A stretch of DNA of 32,951 nucleotides from NCBI GenBank assembly GCA_964568815.1, contig CAZMRY010000008.1, positions 1-32,951 on the forward strand, in the 5' to 3' direction. The notes beneath the pieces were generated by a model. The model made no database searches. It saw only the letters and a list, made by a program, of their open reading frames with translations, and was not told where the DNA came from. Position 1 is the first letter of the stretch; each line of letters starts with the position of its first letter. Of the stretch, positions 1 to 7,900 are shown piece after piece. The position numbers and the translations under genes are program-made. The DNA comes from RGIG8700 sp964568815 (GTDB lineage: Bacteria; Bacillota; Clostridia; RGIG6154).

Positions 1-1130
1 AATACCGAAGTTATAAGCTTATTAAAAACATATAATACATCAATTTTCTCAGCGTCTTCTTTCAGAATGATGTCTGTTTTTCCAAACACCTGATTATTAT
101 ATGTATATGTTATTTCCCCTATCTTTGTATCTTTTTTCATTGGTGCGGATAAGTTGGAGGAAAGCTTTTCTTCGGCTTTTATTTCGTTTTCGTTTATTGT
201 TTTAGGGCAAACAAAGCTTACATCTTTGCTGTAAACTGCAGGATACAGTTTGTTTTTGCTTTTTGAAACTTCTATATATTTATGTACTTGATTTTTCTTG
301 CTTTTTTCAATACTTTTATAGGAGCTGAAACCGTAATTAAGCAGATTTGATGCATCTGCAAATCTGTGCTGAGAGGTGTCTGCTCCAACAACAACCGAGA
401 TAAGATGCATTCCGTTTCTGAGTGCCGATGCAGATACGCAAAAGCCTGCAACTGATGTTGAGCCTGTTTTCACACCTGTTGTTCCCTCATAATGTCTTAC
501 AAGCTTATTTGTATTTGAAAGACCAAAAGTGCCATCTCTTATAGTATCCATCCATATTGTTGTATATTTTGTGATTTTTTCGTGTTTTAAAAGTTCTTTT
601 GTCATAATATACACGTCTCTTGCAGAGCTGTAATGGTTGCTGTCGTCAAGACCGTTGCAGTTTACAAAGTTTGTATTAACCATATTAAGTTCTTTTGCTC
701 TCTGGTTCATTAAGTTGATAAAATCCTGTTGTGTTCCTGCCACATGCTCCGCAAGTGCCATTGCAGCATCGTTTCCTGATGCAACCGCAACTGCTTTAAG
801 TAGTTCTTCTACGGTTATGTTTTCTCCAGGAGAAAGATATACATGTGAGCCTTCTTTTTTTGCTGCTGTTTCAGATACAACCACTACATCTGTAAGACTT
901 ATTTTTCCGCTGTCAATTGCCTCCATTGTTAAAAGCATTGTCATTATTTTTGTCATTGAAGCTATCGGAAGTTTTTCGTCGGCATTATACTCAAACATTA
1001 TAAAGTCGCTTTTACTGTCTCCTAAAATTGCTGACTTTGAATGAAGTGTGCTTTCATCATAAGCAAGACATACTGATGTATTAAGTATTATCAAGAGAGA
1101 CAATACCAATACAAATAGCTTTTTAAACAA
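1..1130 (-). CDS. dacF: D-alanyl-D-alanine carboxypeptidase, DacF/PBP5 type (3' end outside window)
   Basis: Secreted penicillin-binding protein that trims the terminal D-Ala from peptidoglycan stem peptides. At least 376 codons are visible. A signal peptide occupies residues 1-23 (MFKKLFVLVLSLLIIL...CLA). All three active-site motifs are present: SxxK as S58-M-T-K61, SGN at 118-120 and KTG at 221-223. A C-terminal PBP5_C-like beta domain follows, and the membrane anchor would lie beyond the edge. I chose TTG at 1130 because GAGGTG lies 7 nt upstream; a GTG at 1140 is closed by a stop within six codons. It is last in the visible xerD-dacF unit, 41 nt after xerD. In Bacillus and Clostridia dacF commonly sits between xerD and spoIIA, so spoIIAA-AB-sigF may follow to the left (inference). 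A paralogue lies at 20385-21479. Confidence 0.9.
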   Translation of the reverse strand, partial: MFKKLFVLVLSLLIILNTSVCLAYDESTLHSKSAILGDSKSDFIMFEYNADEKLPIASMTKIMTMLLTMEAIDSGKISLTDVVVVSETAAKKEGSHVYLSPGENITVEELLKAVAVASGNDAAMALAEHVAGTQQDFINLMNQRAKELNMVNTNFVNCNGLDDSNHYSSARDVYIMTKELLKHEKITKYTTIWMDTIRDGTFGLSNTNKLVRHYEGTTGVKTGSTSVAGFCVSASALRNGMHLISVVVGADTSQHRFADASNLLNYGFSSYKSIEKSKKNQVHKYIEVSKSKNKLYPAVYSKDVSFVCPKTINENEIKAEEKLSSNLSAPMKKDTKIGEITYTYNNQVFGKTDIILKEDAEKIDVLYVFNKLITSV

Positions 1131-1140
1131 AAAAATTCAC

Positions 1141-1160
1141 CTCACCACAACTTATGTGGC
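1141..1160 (-). other. Small stem-loop before dacF
   Basis: On the minus strand CCACA-TAAGT-TGTGG forms a 5-bp stem just upstream of the GAGGTG ribosome site, followed by AATTTTTTTG that contains the TTG start. It resembles a weak intrinsic terminator or attenuator between xerD and dacF. The layout parallels the leader of the second carboxypeptidase gene at 21479-21510. The stem is short, so the function is uncertain. Confidence 0.3.
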
Positions 1161-1171
1161 AAGATGATTAT

Positions 1172-2038
1172 TTATGCTCTTGGATGAACTGTCTTATAAA
1201 TTTCCTTTATTCTGTTTCTGTTTATATCTTCATAAATCTGCGTTGATGCAAGGGCTGTGTAGCCCATAAGCTCCTGAAGTGTTTTCGTATCAAGTCCGTT
1301 ATTAATCATATGTACTGCAAAGGAATGTCTTAAAATCTGCGGACTTACATCTTTATTAAGACCTGCTGAAACTGTGTACTGCTTGATAATTTTCCAGAAC
1401 CCCTGTCTTGACATTCCTGTTCCAGATAAATTTGTAAAGAAATAATCGTCAGGTTCTTTTTCCTTTGAAACCTCAAGATAATTTCTTATAGATGCTGCAC
1501 AAAATGAGCCGTACGGAACTGTTCGCCTGTCATTTTCGGTGTTACAGGTAATAAGCTCTGCCTGAACATCTACATCACGCATTTTAAGTTTTATAAGCTG
1601 TGAAACCTTTATGCCTGTTGCATATACAAGTTCAAGCATAGCCTTGTCCCTTATGCCTTTATATGTAGAAAGGTCAGGCTGTGACAAAAACTTTTCAACA
1701 TCTGCCACAGAAATTGTACCAGGAAGCTTTCTTTCAAATTTTGGCGGTTTTATATCTATCATAGGGTTTTTATCAATTTCACCCATACGGTACATACAAT
1801 TATAAAAATTTCTGAGGGTAACAACACTTCTTGTTATGGTCTGTTCTGCCTTGCCTTTTCTGCTGAGGTAATTTATGTATGCTGTTATATTCATTTTTTT
1901 AAGACTGTTCCATTTAAACTCTTTCTGTTTAAGATAGTTTTCAAAATACTCAAGGTCTCTCTGATATGCAGAAAGTGTATTTTCTGATTTTCTTTCACTT
2001 TTAAGTGTGTCTATGTACTTTTCTATATACTTTTTCAT
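1172..2038 (-). CDS. XerD-like tyrosine recombinase, catalytically degenerate
   Basis: 288 residues with the usual two-domain layout: an N-terminal SAM-like DNA-binding domain (about 1-95) and a C-terminal catalytic domain. The nucleophile Tyr269 (STQIY) and the second arginine, R237 (ILRHSF), are present. Other signature residues are replaced: the first arginine of ATGIR is K144, the His of HxLRH is Q234, and the His/Trp position of LGH is Y260. The beta-hairpin lysine motif (GKGxKxR in XerD) reads NTENDRR. I checked these codons in the nucleotide sequence. In Bacillus and Clostridia xerD sits next to dacF, as here, which supports descent from xerD. Either it is an inactive or structural recombinase, or it works with a rearranged site. 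The start at 2038 has GAGGTGAGGT directly upstream. Confidence 0.85.
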   Translation of the reverse strand: MKKYIEKYIDTLKSERKSENTLSAYQRDLEYFENYLKQKEFKWNSLKKMNITAYINYLSRKGKAEQTITRSVVTLRNFYNCMYRMGEIDKNPMIDIKPPKFERKLPGTISVADVEKFLSQPDLSTYKGIRDKAMLELVYATGIKVSQLIKLKMRDVDVQAELITCNTENDRRTVPYGSFCAASIRNYLEVSKEKEPDDYFFTNLSGTGMSRQGFWKIIKQYTVSAGLNKDVSPQILRHSFAVHMINNGLDTKTLQELMGYTALASTQIYEDINRNRIKEIYKTVHPRA

Positions 2039-2054
2039 TACCTCACCTCACTTT

Positions 2055-2083
2055 ATTTTACATAATTATTTAATTTTTGTAAA
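2055..2083 (-). promoter_or_regulatory. Predicted sigma-A promoter of xerD-dacF
   Basis: Minus-strand TTTACA (2078-2083), a 17-bp spacer and TAAAAT (2055-2060), about 15 bases upstream of the xerD start. The same hexamers and spacing occur at the ileS promoter (19303-19331). It implies that xerD-dacF can be transcribed independently of the scp operon upstream. Confidence 0.6.
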
Positions 2084-2095
2084 TGGTATTTAATT

Positions 2096-2563
2096 CTAAA
2101 GAAAAAGTGCTGAAAGTATGTCACCTGTTGCATAAATTACTCCGCCAGATATAAGCTTTTTTGTGTTATTTTTATTAAAATTAAACATAAACATATCTGC
2201 ATATATAACCATCACACCAATAAGCTTAACAGTTACGGGAACAGCTGAAAGAATAAAGGATATAAGATGCGTATTATTCAAAAGATACATTAAGTACGTA
2301 CCTGTGCAGATACCTGTATATACAACCATAACAAAGCCTGCGATAAAACCTGCTTTGCTGAATGAAAAAAGATGCACTGCACCGCAAATAATAAGAATTT
2401 TTATAATTTCTTTTAATATAAAACCATCAGCTTTATTTATAACAAAATCAGTATTATATGCAAATACGGATATATAAACACCTGTAAGAATTAATATCAT
2501 ACAAACAAGGTATTTGTATGATGAATTCAACACACTTCTCTTTAACAGCTGAAAATTAAACAC
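2096..2563 (-). CDS. Five-TM membrane protein, possibly SpoIIM-like
   Basis: 155-residue integral membrane protein with about five hydrophobic segments (near residues 17-37, 47-67, 70-92, 97-120 and 137-155). There is no soluble domain and no catalytic motif. The SpoIIM family also has about five helices and its gene commonly neighbours xerD and dacF, and this gene lies directly upstream of xerD and after gerW. That makes a divergent, shortened SpoIIM (usually around 200 residues; DMP engulfment complex with SpoIID/SpoIIP) the best guess. The guess rests on context and topology rather than a clear sequence signature. The start is GTG at 2563 with GAGGTGAT 4 nt upstream; a 9-bp inverted repeat spans this site (see the separate entry). 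Confidence 0.6.
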   Translation of the reverse strand: MFNFQLLKRSVLNSSYKYLVCMILILTGVYISVFAYNTDFVINKADGFILKEIIKILIICGAVHLFSFSKAGFIAGFVMVVYTGICTGTYLMYLLNNTHLISFILSAVPVTVKLIGVMVIYADMFMFNFNKNNTKKLISGGVIYATGDILSALFL

Positions 2564-2603
2564 AGAATCACCTCACAACTTAATATGCAGGCTATCTGTG
2601 TTT
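2558..2603 (-). repeat. 9-bp inverted repeat enclosing a ribosome-binding site
   Basis: Perfect arms AAACACAGA (minus strand, 2595-2603) and TCTGTGTTT (2558-2566) separated by 28 bases. The loop carries the GAGGTGAT ribosome site of the SpoIIM-like gene, and its GTG start codon lies in the 3' arm. Pairing would sequester the start codon, so the hairpin could tune translation. It could also be a weak terminator after gerW. Confidence 0.4.
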
Positions 2604-2609
2604 TATTAC

Positions 2610-3008
2610 TTATTCTTCGGTTTTTTCTTTGTTTTTTGAATTATCAATCAGACTATTGATTTTATCAACCATAACAGGAATATAATCAATAAGCTTTGAA
2701 ACAGGCTCGTCCCCGTCAACAGGCAGAAGACGGACATTTTTTTCATTTACTGCAAGAAATGCAACCGGAGAAATTGTAACACCTGCACCTACACCGCCTG
2801 CAAAAGGCTTTGTTTCTTCAGGTGATTTGTGCTTTGTAACAAATTCGCCGCCGCCTGCGGCAAGACCAAAGCTAACCTTTGATACAGGGATAATAACTGT
2901 TCCGTCAGGGCTTGAAATAGCATCGCCGATAATAGTATTAACATCTACCATCTGCTTAAGATTTTCCATAGCACTGTTCATTATTCCGTTAATTGGATGA
3001 TCTGTCAT
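2610..3008 (-). CDS. gerW: GerW/YtfJ family sporulation protein
   Basis: 132-residue soluble protein of the GerW (YtfJ) family, found in spore formers and, in Bacillus, required for germination in some nutrients. Family hallmarks: an N-terminal helix with MENLKQMVDVNTIIGD, then SPDGTVIIPVSKVSFGLAAGGGEF and a glycine-rich GGVGAGVTISPVAF segment. The C terminus is charged (KNKEKTEE). I chose ATG at 3008 rather than the in-frame GTG at 3017, because that GTG is part of the GAGGTG ribosome site. It lies 14 bp after scpB and upstream of the SpoIIM-like gene. Its presence is the best single indication that this organism sporulates or descends from sporulators. Confidence 0.9.
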   Translation of the reverse strand: MTDHPINGIMNSAMENLKQMVDVNTIIGDAISSPDGTVIIPVSKVSFGLAAGGGEFVTKHKSPEETKPFAGGVGAGVTISPVAFLAVNEKNVRLLPVDGDEPVSKLIDYIPVMVDKINSLIDNSKNKEKTEE

Positions 3009-3022
3009 ATTAAACACCTCAT

Positions 3023-3586
3023 TTATTTAATTTCGTTTTCATCGTCTTCTTTTATAAAGTTTTCAAGAGACATCTGGAATGCGTCAAGCTCAGGCATTTC
3101 TTCAATGTTTTTAAGACCGAATATTCTTAAAAACTCGTTTGTTGTTCCGTATAAAATAGGTCTGCCCGGTGCGTCAAGTCTTCCCTTTTCTTCAACTATC
3201 TCTCTTGTTACAAGCTTATCAAGTGGTCCAAAGCTGTCAACACCTCTGATTTTATCTATCGTTGACCTTGTAACAGGCTGATTATATGCAATTATTGCTA
3301 AAACCTCAAGAGCTGCATTTGATAAATTCATAGGCTTTTTAGTTCCTGCAAATTTTGCAATATAATCTGCATACTCAGGATTTGTTGTAAGCTGATATAT
3401 ATCGTTATATTTTATAATTTTAAGACCGTGACCTTCATAGTTATACTTGTCCATATAGGCATCTGCTATTTTCTCGGCAGTTCCCATATCCATTTCAAAC
3501 ATATCGGCAATTCTGCCAAGTTCGACGCCCTCGCCTGATATGAAAAGTACGGCCTCTATTACATTTTCAAGTTTAGAGATTTCCAT
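3023..3586 (-). CDS. scpB: Segregation and condensation protein B
   Basis: 187 residues, normal for ScpB. It is the winged-helix kite subunit of the bacterial SMC condensin complex and dimerises to bridge ScpA and SMC. The N terminus (LENVIEAVLFISGEGVELG) and the second winged helix (LSNAALEVLAIIAYNQPVTR, then IDKIRGVDS) are highly typical. It overlaps scpA by 14 bases, consistent with translational coupling. The C terminus is acidic (KEDDENEIK). Confidence 0.95.
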   Translation of the reverse strand: MEISKLENVIEAVLFISGEGVELGRIADMFEMDMGTAEKIADAYMDKYNYEGHGLKIIKYNDIYQLTTNPEYADYIAKFAGTKKPMNLSNAALEVLAIIAYNQPVTRSTIDKIRGVDSFGPLDKLVTREIVEEKGRLDAPGRPILYGTTNEFLRIFGLKNIEEMPELDAFQMSLENFIKEDDENEIK

Positions 3587-4298
3587 CTATTTCTCCTAAT
3601 ATTATTTGATCATTTGTGGTTTTTATACCAATTTCTCTGTTTCTCAAGAGTTCGAGAACTGCAAGAAATATTGCTACTATCTCACTTCTTGACTCTGCAT
3701 CATCAAAAAGCTCCTCAAATTTTACCTTACCTTTTCTTTTGATTTTCGAGGTAATGCTTTTAATTTTGGATTTAACGGGAACAGGCTCTCTTCCTACAAT
3801 TCCGTTGAATGCTTTTTTAGATGGCGGAAGTCTTTTTTCAGCTCTTAACATTATGTTTTCAAAGGCATTCATAAGCTTTGAGATATCAACTGTGTTATTA
3901 ACAGGCTTTGTAAGCTCATCAAGCTGTTCAGGCTCTTTGAAATATAAATAGTCACAGATGTTTTTTCTGTCATTGAAGAAAGATGATATTTCTTTATATT
4001 TTTTGTATTCTGCAAGGTTCTGAATAAGTTCCTGTCTTGGGTCTTCTTCCTCCTCTTCTTCGCTGTGAACAGGCAGAAGAAGCTTAGACTTTATGTATAA
4101 AAGTCTTGAAGCCATAACTAAAAACTCACTTGATACTTCAATATCATTTTCTTCCATTGCATTCATATACTCAAAATACTGGTCTGTAATAAGAGTAATT
4201 GGAATGTCATATATACTTACTTTATTTTTTTGTATAAGGTGTAAAAGAAGGTCAAGCGGTCCTTCAAACACCTCTAATTTAAAAGATAATCCTTCCAT
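3573..4298 (-). CDS. scpA: Segregation and condensation protein A
   Basis: 241-residue kleisin subunit of SMC-ScpAB, which compacts and segregates chromosomes. The N-terminal signature FKLEVFEGPLDLLLHLIQKN and the LLYIKSKLLLP segment (about residues 66-77) are diagnostic, and the C-terminal winged helix ends near residue 241. An acidic run (EEEEEED) sits near residue 82. The ATG shares a base with the stop codon of the upstream protease gene (TAATG), so the two are translationally coupled. Confidence 0.95.
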   Translation of the reverse strand: MEGLSFKLEVFEGPLDLLLHLIQKNKVSIYDIPITLITDQYFEYMNAMEENDIEVSSEFLVMASRLLYIKSKLLLPVHSEEEEEEDPRQELIQNLAEYKKYKEISSFFNDRKNICDYLYFKEPEQLDELTKPVNNTVDISKLMNAFENIMLRAEKRLPPSKKAFNGIVGREPVPVKSKIKSITSKIKRKGKVKFEELFDDAESRSEIVAIFLAVLELLRNREIGIKTTNDQIILGEIDGNL

Positions 4299-4936
4299 TA
4301 AAACAACCCTGCTATAAATGATATAATTACAATAAACCCTTTAAAAATCCACTGTGAAACAAAGTCTATAAATACAGTCAGCATATTTCCGAGCACTGGT
4401 ACAAGGAATATGAAGAAGATTATAAAGGGACTGTATTTTTCTATAGAGTTATACTTATTTCTCGCTCTCAAAGGAAGAAGGATACTTACAATTCTTGAAC
4501 CATCAAGAGGCGGAATAGGTATTAAATTGAATATTGCAAGTGAGAAATTAAGTGATACACAAATAAGCAGTGCATTATTAAGATACATATTCTTTTCAGG
4601 AATAAATACATATAAAACTGTTGCTATAAATGCAAGTATAATGTTAGATATTGGACCTGCAAGACTTACGATAAGTGTACCAAGCTTTTTATTTTTATAA
4701 TTATTCGGATTTATCGGTACCGGCTTTGCCCAGCCAAAATGAAAAATTGCAAGACAAATTGCACCTAAAACATCAAGATGCTTTAAAGGGTTTAGTGTAA
4801 GTCTTCTGTAAACCTTTGGGGTATCATCACCAAGCAAGTACGATGCATAACCGTGTGAAAACTCATGAAGGGTTATAGAAATTATTGTAACAGCCGCAAT
4901 CATAAGCATTTCAATAACATTTTGTGTATTAATCAT
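4298..4936 (-). CDS. Site-2 protease family membrane metalloprotease (M50B, YwhC-like)
   Basis: 212-residue multi-spanning membrane protein. The zinc-binding motif H24-E-F-S-H28 is in the first helix, and the second motif PIPPLDGSR (near residue 142) supplies the third ligand Asp. No PDZ domain is present, unlike the RseP homologue at 9990-10994. Members of this short subfamily are common next to scpA in Firmicutes; the substrate is unknown. It is the first gene of the scpAB-gerW unit. The ribosome site AAGGAG is 6 bases from the ATG, and a promoter overlaps the end of polC. Confidence 0.88.
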   Translation of the reverse strand: MINTQNVIEMLMIAAVTIISITLHEFSHGYASYLLGDDTPKVYRRLTLNPLKHLDVLGAICLAIFHFGWAKPVPINPNNYKNKKLGTLIVSLAGPISNIILAFIATVLYVFIPEKNMYLNNALLICVSLNFSLAIFNLIPIPPLDGSRIVSILLPLRARNKYNSIEKYSPFIIFFIFLVPVLGNMLTVFIDFVSQWIFKGFIVIISFIAGLF

Positions 4937-4958
4937 TTATATCTCCTTCTGTAGAAAC

Positions 4959-4987
4959 AGTTTAACACAAACCAAAAATTTTGTCAA
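4959..4987 (-). promoter_or_regulatory. Predicted promoter of the protease-scpAB operon
   Basis: Minus-strand TTGACA (4982-4987), a 17-bp spacer and TAAACT (4959-4964). The -35 overlaps the polC stop codon (AATTGACA). The predicted transcript starts about 16 bases before the gene. I see no terminator between polC and this promoter, so read-through from polC is also likely. Confidence 0.6.
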
Positions 4988-7900
4988 TTAAACAGGCTTA
5001 TCTGTGCCGATTCCTTCATTCCGTCAAGACAGCCTTCTGTACGCAGAACTTCCATTGCTGTTTTATTAATAGCAGTTCTCGTTCGTAAATCGTCCACAGA
5101 TGTGAAAGGTCCTTTTTCTCTTTCATTTGCGATGGCAATCGCGGCACTCTCACCAAGACCTGCCATAGCTGAAAGAGGTGGCAGAATTCCGCCATCTTCT
5201 CCTTCTGAGAACATTGTTGCGTGTGATTTATACAAATCAACCTTGCTGAAATTAAATCCTCTTGAGTACATTTCATTACATACTTCAAGAAGCATTAAAA
5301 TGTCCTTGTCCTTAACAGAAAGCTTTTCTTCAGAGTTTCTTAGGTTTCTTATAAGCTCTCTTGTTCTATGAATTCCCTTTGTCATAATTGTTGAATCAAA
5401 AGCGTCTGCTTTTCTTGTGAAATATGCAATATAATACGCCTTCGGCATATGCACCTTAAACCATGCTATACGAAATGCCATTGTTACATATGCAGCCGCA
5501 TGGGCTTTAGGGAACATATATTTAATTTTAAGACAGGATTCAATATACCATTCAGGTACATTTTTCTCTCTCATTTTTGGTATTAGATCCTGATGTTGAG
5601 AAAATTTTCCTTTTCGGGTAAATTCCATAATGTCAAAAGCATCTTTTGAATCCATACCTTTATGCATTAAGTAAACCATAATATCGTCACGGGTACAGAT
5701 AACCTCAGGAAGTGTTGCAGTCCCCTCTCTTACAAGGTCCTGTGCGTTATTAAGCCATACATCAGTACCGTGTGAGAGCCCTGAAAGTCGTATAAGTTCT
5801 GAAAAGGTTGTAGGCAAAGTGTCAAGTAGCATCTGCTTTGTGAAAGGAGTACCAAATTCAGGAATACCGTTTGTGGCAACCTTATCAATAAACTCTTCAT
5901 CATAATATTCAGGAAGATATTTCATAGCAGTATTTGAACTGAAAATACTCATAACCTCTTTGTCATCAAGCGGTATTTTCTGAACATCTACGCCTGTAAT
6001 ATCGCCAAGTATTTTAAGGGTTGTGGGGTCATCATGGCCAAGTATATCAAATTTAAGAAGCCTGCCTTTCATTTTACTGTAATCAAAGTGTGTTGTTACA
6101 AAATCGGCGCCCTCTTTATCGGCAGGATTGTGGATTGGACAGAAATCATAAATATCCATATCATCAGGCACAACAACCATACCGCCGGGATGCTGACCTG
6201 TTGTTTTTTTAACGCCTGCACAGCCAAGAGTAAGTCTGTTTTTCTCCGCATTTGAAACAACCATATTTCTTTCTGAAAGGTAGTTCATAACATAGCCATA
6301 TGCTGTTTTATCTGCAAGCGTTGATATTGTTCCCGCTTTGAACACATGGTCGCTTCCAAATATTTCTTCTGTGTATTTATGGGCACGGCTCTGGTATTCG
6401 CCTGAAAAGTTAAGGTCTATATCAGGGTCTTTCTCACCATGAAAGCCAAGGAAGGTTTCAAATGGGATATCGTGTCCGTCTTTTGTCATTTTGCATCCGC
6501 ACACAGGACAGTTTTCGTCAGGAAGGTCAATTCCGCACGGATACTCGCCATTCTCAAAAAAGTGATAATGCTTGCACTCAGGACAAATATAGTGTGGGCA
6601 AAGAGAATTTACTTCTGTAATCTTCATCAAGAATGCAATAAATGAAGAGCCTACAGAACCTCTTGAGCCAACAAGATATCCGTCTTCAAGAGATTTCCAT
6701 ACCAATTTCTGAGCTATAACATACATAACAGAAAAACCGTTATTGATAATTGAGTTAAGCTCTTTGTCCATTCTGGTTTTTACAAGGTCAGGCAAATTAT
6801 CGCCATATATTTCTCTTGCAGTGGCATAAGAGATATTTCTAACATCATCCTCTGCACCGTCAATTTTCGGCGGATAGGTTTCCTTTGGAATTGGATTAAG
6901 GTCCTCTTCAAGCATATCAGCAATTTCGTTTGGATATTTAATTACAGCATTATATCTTGTTTCTTCATCAAGATAACTGAATTCTTCAAGCATTTCATCT
7001 GTTGTACGGAAGTAAAGAGGTGCCTGATTATCGGCATCCTTATATTTCTGACCTGCCATAATTATTGCTCTGTAAATTGAGTCCTCTGCATCAAGAAAAT
7101 GGGCATCACAGGTTGCAACATACGGAAGATTTAATTCCTTTGCAAGGTCTACAATACGGATATTGAAATCCTGAAGCTGCTCTATAGTTTCAACAGTACC
7201 GTTATCCATCATAAATCTGTTATTCCCAAGAGGCTGAATTTCAAGATAATCATAAAAACTTGCGATTTCCTTTAATTCTTCGTGAGTTGCACCTGCAAGC
7301 ATATGTCTGTAAAGCTCGCCTGCTTCACAAGCAGAACCAACAACAAGCCCTTCTCTGTACTGCTGAAGTATTCTTCTTGGTACTCTTGGTTTTTTATAGA
7401 AATATTTAAGATGAGAGTCGGAAATAATCTTATAGAGATTTTTCATACCTGTCTGGGTTTTTACGAGAATAATTGCATGATAGTAGCCCATTTTTGTGTG
7501 GTCGTCACATTTAAAATGTGAATTTATCTGATTCAAGGCTGTAACACCGTTTAATGAAAGTATGTCTACTATCTTACTGAAAATCTTAAGATAGATACCA
7601 ACATACTCATTTCCTCTGTGAAAACCATCAATAACTATACCCGCCTGTTTTGCAACCGCAGTTAATGAAAATTTCTTTATATCTGTAAAGGTTGCTTTCC
7701 CAAGCTCCTGTATATCAAGTATTGTGTTATCAAAAGTATGTCCCATATTTGCGGCATGGTATTTGATAAACCCTGTATTCAGCTTTGAATTAAAGGTTAT
7801 AACAGGTGTATTTCCTGCAAATAACAGAAATTCTTTGATTGCACCGTTAACATCATCTGCATTTTTGATTGTTTCTGCTGTAATACCTGTAGCCTCTGTA

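Noticed and set aside
637..1044. Plus-strand open frame of 135 codons, and similar frames opposite polC, ileS, pflB and the deacetylase.
   Set aside because: They lie antisense to clearly assigned genes, have no ribosome sites or recognisable motifs, and are low-complexity reverse translations.
3009..3017. GTG at 3017 as the gerW start.
   Set aside because: This GTG is the 3' end of the GAGGTG ribosome site that serves ATG 3008.
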